Below are positions 14,710 to 23,233 of a stretch of 24,652 nt of DNA, one piece after another. Made by a program: the position numbers and the translations under genes. Within the stretch, counting starts at the first letter, position 1. Each line of letters begins with the position of its first letter. Origin of the DNA: Mollicutes bacterium (GTDB taxonomy: Bacteria > Bacillota_I > Bacilli_A > RF39 > UBA660); contig DUPI01000054.1 in NCBI GenBank assembly GCA_012838395.1, positions 1 to 24,652 on the forward strand, in the 5' to 3' direction. Below the pieces are notes generated by a model that saw only the letters and a program-made list of their open reading frames with translations, ran no database searches and was not told where the DNA came from.

Positions 14710-15042
14710 TTATTTTTCACAATCCATTTCAAATTCAACTTCTTCAATTTCCCTAGTATCTTCATTTACAGTAAAAATAGCTTTACTAGTGTCCTTACAA
14801 TTTTTTAATGTACTCAAATCATAATCTTTTCCACTTTCTTCGACAGCTTTCTTAAGATTAGAAATTGGAACTTCAAAAGTTATCATCCCTTCAAATTTGA
14901 ATCCCTTTTGGTATACCTCATAAAAATCGCGAGCATATTCTTCCAGTACCTCTTGATATTTTTCTTCTTTACTTTTGCCAAAACTACAACCTGTAATTAG
15001 AAAAACACTAATTAATAGTACTAAAAAGATTTTTTTCTTCAT
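14710..15042 (-). CDS. Small hypothetical lipoprotein
   Basis: This 110-residue protein has a signal peptide (MKKKIFLVLLISVFLITGC) and a clear lipobox LITGC, so it should be lipid-anchored outside the membrane. The mature part is about 90 residues, starts with a charged helix (SKEEKYQEVLEEYARDFYEVY), then a beta-type part, and ends DCEK; two further cysteines could form a disulphide. The start at 15042 is preferred because AAGGTGG lies 7 nt upstream. The ATG two codons earlier would overlap the binding site. Family not recognised. It lies between the ssb gene and the interrupted gene carrying the mobile element. Confidence 0.82.
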   Translation of the reverse strand: MKKKIFLVLLISVFLITGCSFGKSKEEKYQEVLEEYARDFYEVYQKGFKFEGMITFEVPISNLKKAVEESGKDYDLSTLKNCKDTSKAIFTVNEDTREIEEVEFEMDCEK

Positions 15043-15065
15043 TATCATCCCACCTTACTATGAAT

Positions 15066-15094
15066 ATAATACCATAAAGTACTAAACAATTCAA
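15066..15094 (-). promoter_or_regulatory. Promoter of the small lipoprotein
   Basis: TTGAAT, 17-bp spacer, extended -10 TGGTATTAT. Confidence 0.65.
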
Positions 15095-15103
15095 TGTTTT
15101 GGA

Positions 15104-15130
15104 TTATAAAAAAATACCTCATGGTATTTT
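15104..15130 (-). terminator. Terminator of the interrupted host gene
   Basis: An 8-bp stem AAAATACC / GGTATTTT with a 4-nt loop and a T run on the minus strand, overlapping the stop codon of the host gene tail. Confidence 0.75.
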
Positions 15131-15251
15131 ATTTAGATTCAATTATTAATTTAATGGCAGTGCGCTCATCACCATCAATAACAACATCAGTAAATGCTGG
15201 AATACATACCAAATTCTTACCACTCGGAGCCACAAAACCTCGCGTCACTCC
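15129..15251 (-). pseudogene. 3' tail of a chromosomal gene interrupted by the mobile element
   Basis: A 40-codon open frame without a start runs from an in-frame TGA at 15252-15254 to a TAA at 15129-15131 and ends in a terminator. Its product ends in LVCIPAFTDVVIDGDERT followed by AIKLIIESK, which looks like a folded-domain C-terminus and has normal codon use. It overlaps the end of the recombinase gene in another frame, so the true host/element boundary lies somewhere in about 15,200-15,250. The 5' part of the gene should be at the far end of the element, outside the window. Family not recognised. Confidence 0.65.
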
Positions 15252-16893
15252 TCAAAATTGGAAATAATTGGGATAGTGCTAGGTTTTTCCTATCTTCGTC
15301 ACCAATGTCAAATTGGCAATGTAGTATAGTTTTTTTTGCACCTGCACTATCCTCTACTGTTTCAACAATTATCTTTTCAAATATAGTAGATACTAAAGAT
15401 AAAACTGAATCGTCATTAATTTCGATTATTTTATTTAGTTTATTAAATAATTCTTCCGAAGAATTACTTGAATTACTAACAACTATTTCCCTTTTTGTAA
15501 TTTCGTCATATGCATTTTTTAGTCCTTCGATTTTGCTGTTATATTTGTTTCTATAATCAGCAAATTCTTCTGCACTAATTTCATCTCTACTTCGCATATT
15601 AAATAAATTATCTTTTTGTTTTTCAATGTCTTTAATTTGATTTAAAATTTTTTTCTTATCATTTGAATAATCTGTTTTTCCTTTAGCTTCACTTAATGAC
15701 TTTGAAATATCATCAAATAATAATTGTTTATTTTTTACTAAATCTCTTATTATTGGTTTAAAAGCTTTTGCAAGTTCTTCTTCATACAATAATTGAGAAT
15801 TGCAACATTCAGATTTTGGTTTTCCTGTTTCTCTATAGCAAGTACAACCCCAAAATTGCCTTTTTCCTTCTTTTGTTTTCCAATTTCCTCTTGTATATGT
15901 ACAATTATCATGAAAGCATACTAATTTTTTTGTTAGTGGAAATCTTTGAACATAGACTGATTTATCTGGATTAGAATGTTTTTGTCCTCTTGATTTTAAT
16001 ATTCTGTTTGCTTCATCCCATAATTCTTCGCTAACTATTGGTGGTACATTCTCATGATCCTCATACATTACCCAATTATCAGAATTTAAAACTTTTCTCT
16101 TTTTTGTTCTAAAGTCTAATGTAACACCTTTGTTAGCACAATAGTATCCTTTATATTTTGGATTTCTTATAATATCTCTTATATTAGCAGGATGTATAGG
16201 TTTACCTTTTGCATTTGTATATCCATATTTATTATACAAATCAAAACTTAATTTTGTTGTACCTACACCCTCATATACATATAATTCAAATATTTTTCTT
16301 ACTATTTCAGCTTGTTCTTCATCAATAACTAGTTTTCCATTATCTTTCTTATATCCCAAGATATTACTACTTCCTGCAACAACACCTTTTTCTATACTTC
16401 TTTGATAACCAAATCTAACTCTATCAGATAATTTTCTTATTTCTTCTTGAGCTAAACTAGACATAATTGTAAGTCTTAGTTCTGCATCTGGATCACATGT
16501 ATTAATATTATCACTTAAGAAATAAACACAAACTCCATAGTTAAGTAAATCTCTAGTATATTGAATACTATCTAATGTGTTTCTTGCAAATCTCGATACT
16601 TCCTTAGTTAAAATCAAATCAAATTTTCCAAATTTTGCATCTCTAATCATCCTTAAAAAACTATCTCTTTTATTAACAGACGCACCAGATATACCTTCAT
16701 CAACATATCCTGGTATATAAGTCCAATTAGTTTGTTCTTTAATAAGATTTTCAAAATACATAACTTGACTATCTAAAGAATTTAATTGTTCCTCTCTTTC
16801 TGTCGAAACTCTTGCATAATAAGTTACTTTTAGGGGCATATCGTAAATACTTCGACCTGAGCTAAGCATATTTCTCATGGTTAAAATTTCCAT
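15217..16893 (-). CDS. Large serine recombinase (site-specific integrase)
   Basis: The protein has 558 residues. The N-terminal resolvase catalytic domain carries the nucleophile S30 in YYARVST, the DEGISG motif and the RFARNTLD arginine motif. It is followed by a recombinase domain (NILGYKKDNGKLVIDEEQA onward) and a zinc ribbon with cysteines in CFHDNC, CTC and ECC. A coiled coil (about 410-480) precedes a C-terminal tail. Such enzymes join attP to attB through a serine-DNA covalent intermediate and usually need a directionality factor to excise. The last residues (SDARFCGSEW) are encoded by DNA that also reads as the host gene tail, so the C-terminus may depend on the integration site. AGGAGG lies 8 nt before the ATG, with its own promoter. 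Confidence 0.95.
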   Translation of the reverse strand: MEILTMRNMLSSGRSIYDMPLKVTYYARVSTEREEQLNSLDSQVMYFENLIKEQTNWTYIPGYVDEGISGASVNKRDSFLRMIRDAKFGKFDLILTKEVSRFARNTLDSIQYTRDLLNYGVCVYFLSDNINTCDPDAELRLTIMSSLAQEEIRKLSDRVRFGYQRSIEKGVVAGSSNILGYKKDNGKLVIDEEQAEIVRKIFELYVYEGVGTTKLSFDLYNKYGYTNAKGKPIHPANIRDIIRNPKYKGYYCANKGVTLDFRTKKRKVLNSDNWVMYEDHENVPPIVSEELWDEANRILKSRGQKHSNPDKSVYVQRFPLTKKLVCFHDNCTYTRGNWKTKEGKRQFWGCTCYRETGKPKSECCNSQLLYEEELAKAFKPIIRDLVKNKQLLFDDISKSLSEAKGKTDYSNDKKKILNQIKDIEKQKDNLFNMRSRDEISAEEFADYRNKYNSKIEGLKNAYDEITKREIVVSNSSNSSEELFNKLNKIIEINDDSVLSLVSTIFEKIIVETVEDSAGAKKTILHCQFDIGDEDRKNLALSQLFPILRSDARFCGSEW

Positions 16894-16913
16894 ACAATAT
16901 ACCTCCTAATAAG

Positions 16914-16941
16914 ATGGTAGCACAAATTTGCTAAATTTCAA
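16914..16941 (-). promoter_or_regulatory. Promoter of the serine recombinase
   Basis: TTGAAA, 16-bp spacer, extended -10 TGCTACCAT, about 20 nt before the start codon. Confidence 0.6.
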
Positions 16942-16977
16942 AATCATTAAATTATTTTTCATATCTTACCCCTATTC

Positions 16978-17163
16978 TTATATCATTATATCTATTCCTA
17001 TTGCTTCATCCATTTTTGTTTTATTAAAAGATTCTAATTTTTTATTATATTTATTAAATACATAACTGTACTCTGCGTCTGATATTTTTTTATTTTTATA
17101 TAGTTCTTTAATTATTCCTAATTGAATTCTTGTTATAAATTCACTTTCTTTAATTCCAGTCAT
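16978..17163 (-). CDS. 61-aa hypothetical protein upstream of the recombinase
   Basis: A 61-residue protein with a GGGAGG binding site 6 nt before the ATG. The core ELYKNKKISDAEYSYVFNKY resembles a SHOCT-like short helical motif, two helices with an acidic turn, but the match is weak. It sits between virD4 and the recombinase, where serine-recombinase elements often carry small accessory proteins, possibly a recombination directionality factor. There is no direct evidence for that role. It follows a terminator, and I see no clear promoter for it. Confidence 0.6.
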   Translation of the reverse strand: MTGIKESEFITRIQLGIIKELYKNKKISDAEYSYVFNKYNKKLESFNKTKMDEAIGIDIMI

Positions 17164-17221
17164 GTTATCCTCCCTTTTAATTCTATTTATTTGATACTAA
17201 ATTTATTACATAAAAAAATTA

Positions 17222-17248
17222 AGGTTATCCAAATTTTATGGATAACCT
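17222..17248 (-). terminator. Terminator after virD4
   Basis: A 9-bp stem AGGTTATCC / GGATAACCT with a 9-nt loop and a T run on the minus strand, 1 nt after the virD4 stop. Confidence 0.85.
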
Positions 17249-17249
17249 C

Positions 17250-19349
17250 TTATAACATTTTAGAATGAACTTCTAATTTCTTATTTTGTAAATCTAAATA
17301 TACAACATATTTATCTTTAGGTATTTTCCCTTTTAATGTCATTAATTTTCCATTAGGAACTTCAGTAAATTTGATTTCAATATATAATTGATTATTTATA
17401 CTTTTATATTCTAGTTCATAAACATTTTTAGAAAATAATTCATCTAGTATTTTAATAAATGATTCAAATTTTATTTTTTGCATTTCAGCTAATTCTTTAA
17501 AAAATTCTTCATTTTCTTCATTTTGTCTATTTCTATCTCTCATTCTTCCTCTACTAGTTTTATATTCATATTTTATATCTTCCACAGTAAAATAAGTATT
17601 GGTTAAATCTTTTAGATTATGTTTTTCCCTTTCAATTTCTCCATCTTTATAACAACTAAATTTATTATACATTACAGTATCTCTAAATATAGGATATCCT
17701 GTAATAGGAAAAATAATTGTTTTATAATGAAGTTGTTTAACTTCATCTGGTGTTAACAAATCTCTTGCCATTAATGAAGTTGATTTATTTCCATTATAGT
17801 CCATTAAACTAATAGATTGACTTATGCTACTTGATTCAATTGTTTTTTTACCTAATCTTTTTGAAATTGCTTCAGCTGTTTCTTGAGTATTTGTTTTTAG
17901 ATATACCAAGCCACAGTTATCTAAAATAATTTGTGCTACATCTTTTCCATATACATTATCTAATTGAGCAAAAGATTGAATAAAAAATTGAAATCTCATA
18001 CCTCTTGATCTAGCAACTGATACCATTGCTTCTATATCAGCAAGTGGTGGACAGTTTGCAAATTCATCCAACAACCAATCAATTTGTACTTTTAATCTTT
18101 TTTCTTTTCTTGAATTAGCAAGTTTTACTAATTCTTTGTATAGCAAACCTACGATTATTGTTACTAAAGTAAAATAAGTTTTATCTTCATCAGGAACTAT
18201 TACATATAATGCTGTTTTTTCTTTTCCTAAGCAATCAAATTCAAAATTACTTTCACTTGTAACATTAGCAACATTTATGTCATCGAATAATGCCATTTTC
18301 TCTCCAAAAACTGCAGTAATAGATTTTAAAGTATTTTCTGAAGCACTTAGTATTGATGTTAAACTATCTTTAGATTTTGTTCCATATGGTTTAGTTTCAA
18401 TATAACTTTTAAATTTTTTCGAATTTTCATCACCCATTGAACTATTTTGAAATTTTCTTATACTAGTCATTGTAATCTGTTCTTCTTTTATATTTCCTAA
18501 TTTAAATTCTTCTAAAAAGAAACCGATTAATCCTTCTAATAATTGTCTTGCAGAATTATTCCAAAATGGATCTTTTTGTTGAACTTTTTCCTGAGTTATC
18601 ATTTGTGATAATGAAGTAATTAATCTATTTGTTTCAGCATAATGCGATAAGGCTAAATTATTTAAATTAAACATTTTATTTTTATATTCATCAATTAAAT
18701 TATTATTTTTTTCAATTTCATTATTATATGATTCTTTTTTTGTTTTTCTTGTTCTAGGTATATTGATTTTATTTTTTAACTCAATATTTAAGTTATTTAA
18801 TTCATCTATTTTCTTTTCTAAATTTGTCTTATCATTATCATATTTTATATATTGTTTATATTCATTTATTATCGGTTGTAATATATTAAACTTATTAGAT
18901 AATTCTGGATGTCTAAAATCAATCGTTATAATTTTATAACCTTTATCTTTAAACATTTTACTTGTTTTATTAAATATTTCACCTTTTGGATCCGTTATAA
19001 AAACACTTCTTTCTTCTTTTGCATTTGCAATAAAAGAACAAGTTGGTATAACTGCGGTTACAGATTTTCCTGAGCCAGTAGAACCAAGATAAACATAATG
19101 AGGTGTTTCTCTATCAAACCATATTGTTTTATAATCTTTACTATACCATATTGGAAAACCTGCTTTATTAATATTTGATATTGATTCCTTTTTAAAATCT
19201 CTTTTTATTTCTTTAAAATTAGCAAATCTTGCACTACCATGTTCATTATTATTTTTAATTTTATTTTTAGCTAACATTGGTTCTATATACAAAAAAAATA
19301 ATAGAAATATTGCTATTATTATTAATATAATTATATAAGTTATTGGCAT
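17250..19349 (-). CDS. VirD4/TraG-type conjugative coupling ATPase
   Basis: A 699-residue type IV coupling protein that brings relaxase-bound DNA to the transfer channel. An N-terminal membrane helix (about 3-23) is followed by HGSARFANFKEI, typical of the family. Walker A GSTGSGKS is at 89-96, a DPKGE motif at 120-124, and Walker B LLDEF at 426-430; the later FIQSFAQL and NCGLVYLKT stretches are also family hallmarks. Residues about 160-232 form a long Asn/Lys/Glu coiled coil inserted between Walker A and Walker B, and the C-terminal 100 residues after the ATPase core are charged and extra, so the protein is longer than the usual roughly 600. AGGAG precedes the ATG. It is the last gene of the operon. 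Confidence 0.93.
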   Translation of the reverse strand: MPITYIIILIIIAIFLLFFLYIEPMLAKNKIKNNNEHGSARFANFKEIKRDFKKESISNINKAGFPIWYSKDYKTIWFDRETPHYVYLGSTGSGKSVTAVIPTCSFIANAKEERSVFITDPKGEIFNKTSKMFKDKGYKIITIDFRHPELSNKFNILQPIINEYKQYIKYDNDKTNLEKKIDELNNLNIELKNKINIPRTRKTKKESYNNEIEKNNNLIDEYKNKMFNLNNLALSHYAETNRLITSLSQMITQEKVQQKDPFWNNSARQLLEGLIGFFLEEFKLGNIKEEQITMTSIRKFQNSSMGDENSKKFKSYIETKPYGTKSKDSLTSILSASENTLKSITAVFGEKMALFDDINVANVTSESNFEFDCLGKEKTALYVIVPDEDKTYFTLVTIIVGLLYKELVKLANSRKEKRLKVQIDWLLDEFANCPPLADIEAMVSVARSRGMRFQFFIQSFAQLDNVYGKDVAQIILDNCGLVYLKTNTQETAEAISKRLGKKTIESSSISQSISLMDYNGNKSTSLMARDLLTPDEVKQLHYKTIIFPITGYPIFRDTVMYNKFSCYKDGEIEREKHNLKDLTNTYFTVEDIKYEYKTSRGRMRDRNRQNEENEEFFKELAEMQKIKFESFIKILDELFSKNVYELEYKSINNQLYIEIKFTEVPNGKLMTLKGKIPKDKYVVYLDLQNKKLEVHSKML

Positions 19350-19358
19350 AATAATCTC

Positions 19359-19811
19359 CTACATTTCAATTTCTTCTTTTATTAAATCTCTACAATAATC
19401 ATTTATCGAATCTAATCTATCATTACAACTTAAATGTTCAATGTAATTTTCTAAATCTAATAGTTTTTCCTCACTTAAATCAATTTCATTATTTCTTAAA
19501 TAGTTATATGCATAATATTTTAAAATGTCATCTTGTACTTCATATAATTTTTCTTCATTATAATTACCTTGTGCTATTTTAATTTGTTGTACTATTCCAC
19601 CACATACACCATATTCTTTTTGTACTTCATCTATATACCATGTATTATTTTTAGCCCAGTCAAATAAATCAGAAAAATAAATATCAACATTGGAATCAGC
19701 TATATCTGAAAAAACATCACATATAAATCCACTATCATAATTTGTTATTTGTTCACCATAAGAATCCAAAATGTTTCTTTCATAAATATTTAATTCATCA
19801 CAATACATCAT
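19359..19811 (-). CDS. Acidic hypothetical protein of the conjugative element (150 aa)
   Basis: This 150-residue protein is very rich in Asp/Glu with few basic residues, so strongly acidic, and contains the repeated I-D-x-Y-F-S-D-L-F type segment NVDIYFSDLFDW. Such proteins are common next to virD4-type genes in Bacillota elements. Their charge recalls DNA-mimic antirestriction proteins, but no ArdA/Ocr motif is recognised. The start chosen is the ATG at 19811, with TTGGAGA ahead, and not the ATG at 19832, which has no binding site. It follows the 139-aa gene almost without a gap and precedes virD4 by 9 nt. Function unknown. Confidence 0.7.
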   Translation of the reverse strand: MMYCDELNIYERNILDSYGEQITNYDSGFICDVFSDIADSNVDIYFSDLFDWAKNNTWYIDEVQKEYGVCGGIVQQIKIAQGNYNEEKLYEVQDDILKYYAYNYLRNNEIDLSEEKLLDLENYIEHLSCNDRLDSINDYCRDLIKEEIEM

Positions 19812-19812
19812 A

Positions 19813-20232
19813 TTATTTCTCCAAATTATCATTTACTTTCAATAAATCCATTATATATTCATCTTCAAATTCTCTTAGAACAGATGGAAATTCTAAATAA
19901 TTTTCTTTTTCAGAATCGCTATCATAATATTTTTCTTCATAGTCATCATAATCTTCGCCTAAACGTGCAAATCTATATGAATAATCATTTTCTTCTAAAT
20001 GTTTTAAACCATAAACAATTGCATTAACGTCTTCATAATCTTCATAATCATACCATTTTATATCATTCCATCCTAAATATACTGTATCATTATTAACAGC
20101 TCTTACATCAAATTCGTTTAATAAGTTACCATAGCCCCAATTCTTTTCAAATAAATAATTATCTGTATATTTTTTTAATTCATCATAACCTTTTTTAGAA
20201 ATCATAATTCTAACATCAGATCTATATCCCAT
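19813..20232 (-). CDS. Conserved acidic element protein (139 aa)
   Basis: This 139-residue protein opens MGYRSDVRIMISKKGYDELK and has the core YLGWNDIKWYDYEDYEDVNA and YRFARLGEDYDDYEEKYYD. I recognise this arrangement from hypothetical proteins of phages and conjugative elements of Bacillota, but no function is assigned to the family that I know. The C-terminal half is very acidic and tyrosine-rich. The start is the ATG at 20232, with AAAGGAGG 7 nt upstream. A frame eight codons longer would place the start on that binding site. The stop lies 1 nt before the next gene's start, so translation is coupled. Possible DNA mimic or anti-defence role is speculation. Confidence 0.75.
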   Translation of the reverse strand: MGYRSDVRIMISKKGYDELKKYTDNYLFEKNWGYGNLLNEFDVRAVNNDTVYLGWNDIKWYDYEDYEDVNAIVYGLKHLEENDYSYRFARLGEDYDDYEEKYYDSDSEKENYLEFPSVLREFEDEYIMDLLKVNDNLEK

Positions 20233-20246
20233 TATTTTTCCTCCTT

Positions 20247-20612
20247 TTATAAACAAAACTCTTCATCTTTTTTTTCTTTAGGTAAAATTACTTCTATCAT
20301 TTCATTTTCCATATATTCAAATGGTTTAAATTCACTTGGATTTATTCCATCAGCATAATAATAACTTAATGGAAAAAATTCATATTGAGAATCATTTGTT
20401 TCCTTGTATTCATTTGTATCTAAATCATAAGACATATATTCTTTTCCATCTGGTGATTCTAAATAACCAGAATCATCATTATATTTATGCCAATACCAAC
20501 CTCTCCCTAACTTTTCTGCAGGTACTATTTTTTCATCAAATTCATAAAAATCTTCTCCTATTACTGTATTTTCTACTTCATTATAGATTTTATTTTTATT
20601 TTCTAAGTTCAA
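20247..20612 (-). CDS. Acidic hypothetical protein of the element (121 aa)
   Basis: About 121 residues from a TTG at 20612 with AAAGGAG 8 nt ahead. The longer TTG at 20636 lies upstream of the binding site. The sequence is acidic and aromatic (GRGWYWHKYNDDSGYLESPDG, FFPLSYYYADGINPSEF), with a WYWHKY-GY-SPDGKEY pattern suggesting a small beta-sheet domain. It ends EKKDEEFCL. First gene of a run leading to virD4. Family not recognised. Confidence 0.65.
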   Translation of the reverse strand: MNLENKNKIYNEVENTVIGEDFYEFDEKIVPAEKLGRGWYWHKYNDDSGYLESPDGKEYMSYDLDTNEYKETNDSQYEFFPLSYYYADGINPSEFKPFEYMENEMIEVILPKEKKDEEFCL

Positions 20613-20636
20613 AATATCATCTCCTTTTTTAACCAA

Positions 20637-20663
20637 TAAAAAAAGACCAACTTTTTGTTGATC
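20637..20663 (-). terminator. Terminator after the ABC cargo operon
   Basis: A 7-bp stem GATCAAC / GTTGGTC with one G-U pair, 5-nt loop and seven Ts on the minus strand, 22 nt after the 74-aa stop. It separates the cargo operon from the small-protein/virD4 run. Confidence 0.7.
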
Positions 20664-20684
20664 AATTCGATAAATTGTAATTTG

Positions 20685-20909
20685 TTATTTTCTTTTAAAT
20701 ATTCCTTTTATAATAATTTCAGAACATTGATTATACAAATTATCTGCTTCTTCTTCTGTTATTTTTAGTTTTTCTTTAAAGTCTGCTATAATTTTTTCCT
20801 TGTTGTTTTTTCCTATAACAAAATGATTATTTAATGTTTCATCAATAATAACAATCTCCTCATCGCTTCTGTTTGTTAATTCTTTTAATTTTTCTTTAAT
20901 ATTATTCAT
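20685..20909 (-). CDS. 74-aa helical protein in the ABC transporter operon
   Basis: A 74-residue, highly charged protein of likely helical make-up (IKEKLKELTNRSDEEIVIID, then FKEKLKITEEEADNLYNQC). The binding site is AGGAAGGA. It begins 13 nt after the permease stop and belongs to that operon. It has no membrane helix. The second half looks like a three-helix bundle of the kind seen in UBA/XRE-adjacent small proteins, but nothing definite is recognised. A role in transporter control is inferred only from position. Confidence 0.7.
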   Translation of the reverse strand: MNNIKEKLKELTNRSDEEIVIIDETLNNHFVIGKNNKEKIIADFKEKLKITEEEADNLYNQCSEIIIKGIFKRK

Positions 20910-20922
20910 TTTCTTGTCCTTC

Positions 20923-23232
20923 CTAATCTTTTATCAAAGAATACACTGATATTTTCTTTATTTTTTTTGATAATAATAACTCTATTAATATTGTACTTAT
21001 AACTATTGCTACTCCTATTATTATAAAGATAATTGTTGGATAATCAAAACTTATTTTATATGCTCCAACTGCTTTGAATATCGTAAAGTATATATTTTTA
21101 ATATACAATTTATTTAAAATAATTCCTAATATAACACTAAATATAACACTTGGTAAAAACCCTCCCATAAGTTGTGTTATTAACTGATTATTTTTATATC
21201 CCATTGATTTATATATACCTAATTCTTGTTTTCTTTTTAAAATAATTGAAGAAACAAGTATATATAAAACTAAATATATCAACATAATTGTAATAACTAT
21301 TATAACTATACAAATTACACTTACTAACGAAACATACATTACACTTGCACTTTCCATTGATTCAGCATAATTTACAGTTTCGAGTATTTCATCTTTAAAA
21401 TTTTCTTTTACTTTATTTATAAAATCATTTGATAATTTTTCATTATCTAAATATACATATAATATTTTAGGTTCATAGTCAGCTTTTATATTTTTATATC
21501 CATCAAGTGTAAGTTCAAAAACTTCTCCTGAATAATTAACAGACTGTATAAAACCAACTACTTTATATATATAAGTATTTTCTTCTTTTTTTATTTCAAT
21601 ATAATCTCCTATTTTTATATTATATTTTTCTTTAATTTTACTACCAACTGCAATTTCATTTGCTTCACTTGGATTTTTTCCTTCATAACATAAATCATTT
21701 TCTAAATCTTTATATGTTTCTGAAACAAAAGTTTTATATGAATTATTTTCATAGTTTATAGTTTGCATTTCATCATAATAGATAATATTTTTCACATCAT
21801 TATATTTCTTTATTTGTTCTTTTATATCACTTTTTTGTGTTATTACAACAGAAGGATGTTCTTCGACTAAAGTGTTTATAAAATTGTCTGGATTTATATT
21901 TACATTATAATACAATATACCTGCAAAAGAACTTATTATTGTTATAAAAAATATTACAATACCTAATAAAATATTTTGGTTTCTACTATTTATAAAATTC
22001 TTCAAAGTCAAAACAAATCCAATATTTCCTATTGTTTTATCTATTTCAAAATAATTTTTAATATTTTTATTATTCTCAATTCCTCTAATAGCATTTATTG
22101 GATTCAATTTTTTTATCTTTCTAGCAGATAATAAAGTAAATATTAAAATTAATCCTATATTTATTATTAAAGTTATAAAACTAGATACTATATCAAATTT
22201 TGGAATCCATATAAACCCTGATTGCATTTCTATTACTTTTGCAAGAATAGGAGTAATATACATAGAAACTATAATTCCTATAATACTTACTATACTTCCC
22301 ATAATCAAAAATGGCAATATTATTGCAGTTATAATTTCGTTACTTGTATATCCTAATGCTTTGAGTATACCCATATTAGTTATTTCTTCTTCAATAGATT
22401 GTGTTATCTTAAATTTACTAACTAACAAACTTACAATTAAAACTAATAATGAAAATGCAGAAACAATTAAAACTAATATATTAGCTATAGCTAGTCTTTG
22501 TGTTTTAGCTTGTTCGTCATAATTCTTACTTAACACATCTATATTTTCTCTACTTAAATATTTTGAAATCTCATTATAGGTATCATATGAATTATTACTT
22601 TTTACTGATATTGTAATAATTTCTTTTTCTTTATTATTTTCTAACATTTCTAAATAAGCATGATTAGTTAAATATTGAGCTATAACTGATGAATTATAAT
22701 TTCCATATTGCATTTCTTCTATTATACCATTTATATTATATTCATATTTTTTGTTATTCAATTCAAACTTAAAATCATCTTCTAAACTTAATCCTGAATG
22801 TATATACGTATAATTAGCAAGATATATACCTTTATTACTAAAACTCGAGTTTTCTTGTACTAAATCAAATTTATTTATTTTTCTTTCATTTTCATATTTA
22901 TAAAAAATAACATTTTGATCTTGTAAACTATCTTCCATCTGTACTGGTATTGTTACAAATATTCCTTCTTGAGTTTCTAACTCTTCTACACCTTTAATAT
23001 TTTTTATATTTTCTGATAAACTATCATTATATTGAAATTTACTTATTATAAAAAAATTATTGGCTGTATCTAATCTTTGATGTTTTTTATTATATTCCTT
23101 ATCTAAATTATTATTTATTACAAGGCTACTTGTTAAAAGTATTGTAGAAATAAATAATATGATTGAAAAAGATATAATATCTTTTAGATTCTTCTTGAAA
23201 AAATTTTTTTGAAGTTTTAAAACTCTATTCAT
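20923..23232 (-). CDS. FtsX-family ABC transporter permease
   Basis: This 769-residue permease is of the MacB/LolCDE (type VII) kind with two FtsX domains. It has a first membrane helix (about 17-38), a large outside domain (about 40-240), three helices (about 250-370), a fourth-class helix near 420, a second outside domain (about 445-640) and three final helices. The SARKIKKLNPINAIRG segment and the SIILKRKQELGIYKSMGYKNNQL segment are typical for FtsX domains. Such transporters work on periplasmic or membrane-side substrates (peptides, lipids, antibiotics) mechanically and do not import or export across the core. The ATG is 1 nt after the ATPase stop (TAAAATG). Substrate unknown. Confidence 0.9.
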   Translation of the reverse strand: MNRVLKLQKNFFKKNLKDIISFSIILFISTILLTSSLVINNNLDKEYNKKHQRLDTANNFFIISKFQYNDSLSENIKNIKGVEELETQEGIFVTIPVQMEDSLQDQNVIFYKYENERKINKFDLVQENSSFSNKGIYLANYTYIHSGLSLEDDFKFELNNKKYEYNINGIIEEMQYGNYNSSVIAQYLTNHAYLEMLENNKEKEIITISVKSNNSYDTYNEISKYLSRENIDVLSKNYDEQAKTQRLAIANILVLIVSAFSLLVLIVSLLVSKFKITQSIEEEITNMGILKALGYTSNEIITAIILPFLIMGSIVSIIGIIVSMYITPILAKVIEMQSGFIWIPKFDIVSSFITLIINIGLILIFTLLSARKIKKLNPINAIRGIENNKNIKNYFEIDKTIGNIGFVLTLKNFINSRNQNILLGIVIFFITIISSFAGILYYNVNINPDNFINTLVEEHPSVVITQKSDIKEQIKKYNDVKNIIYYDEMQTINYENNSYKTFVSETYKDLENDLCYEGKNPSEANEIAVGSKIKEKYNIKIGDYIEIKKEENTYIYKVVGFIQSVNYSGEVFELTLDGYKNIKADYEPKILYVYLDNEKLSNDFINKVKENFKDEILETVNYAESMESASVMYVSLVSVICIVIIVITIMLIYLVLYILVSSIILKRKQELGIYKSMGYKNNQLITQLMGGFLPSVIFSVILGIILNKLYIKNIYFTIFKAVGAYKISFDYPTIIFIIIGVAIVISTILIELLLSKKIKKISVYSLIKD

Positions 23233-23233
23233 T

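Noticed and set aside
15194..15556. 120-codon plus-strand ORF at the element junction
   Set aside because: Antisense to the recombinase coiled-coil and C-terminal region; no promoter or family support.
20336..20632. 98-codon plus-strand ORF over the acidic 121-aa gene
   Set aside because: Composition is the reverse complement of acidic codons (His/Leu/Phe-rich), with no binding site.
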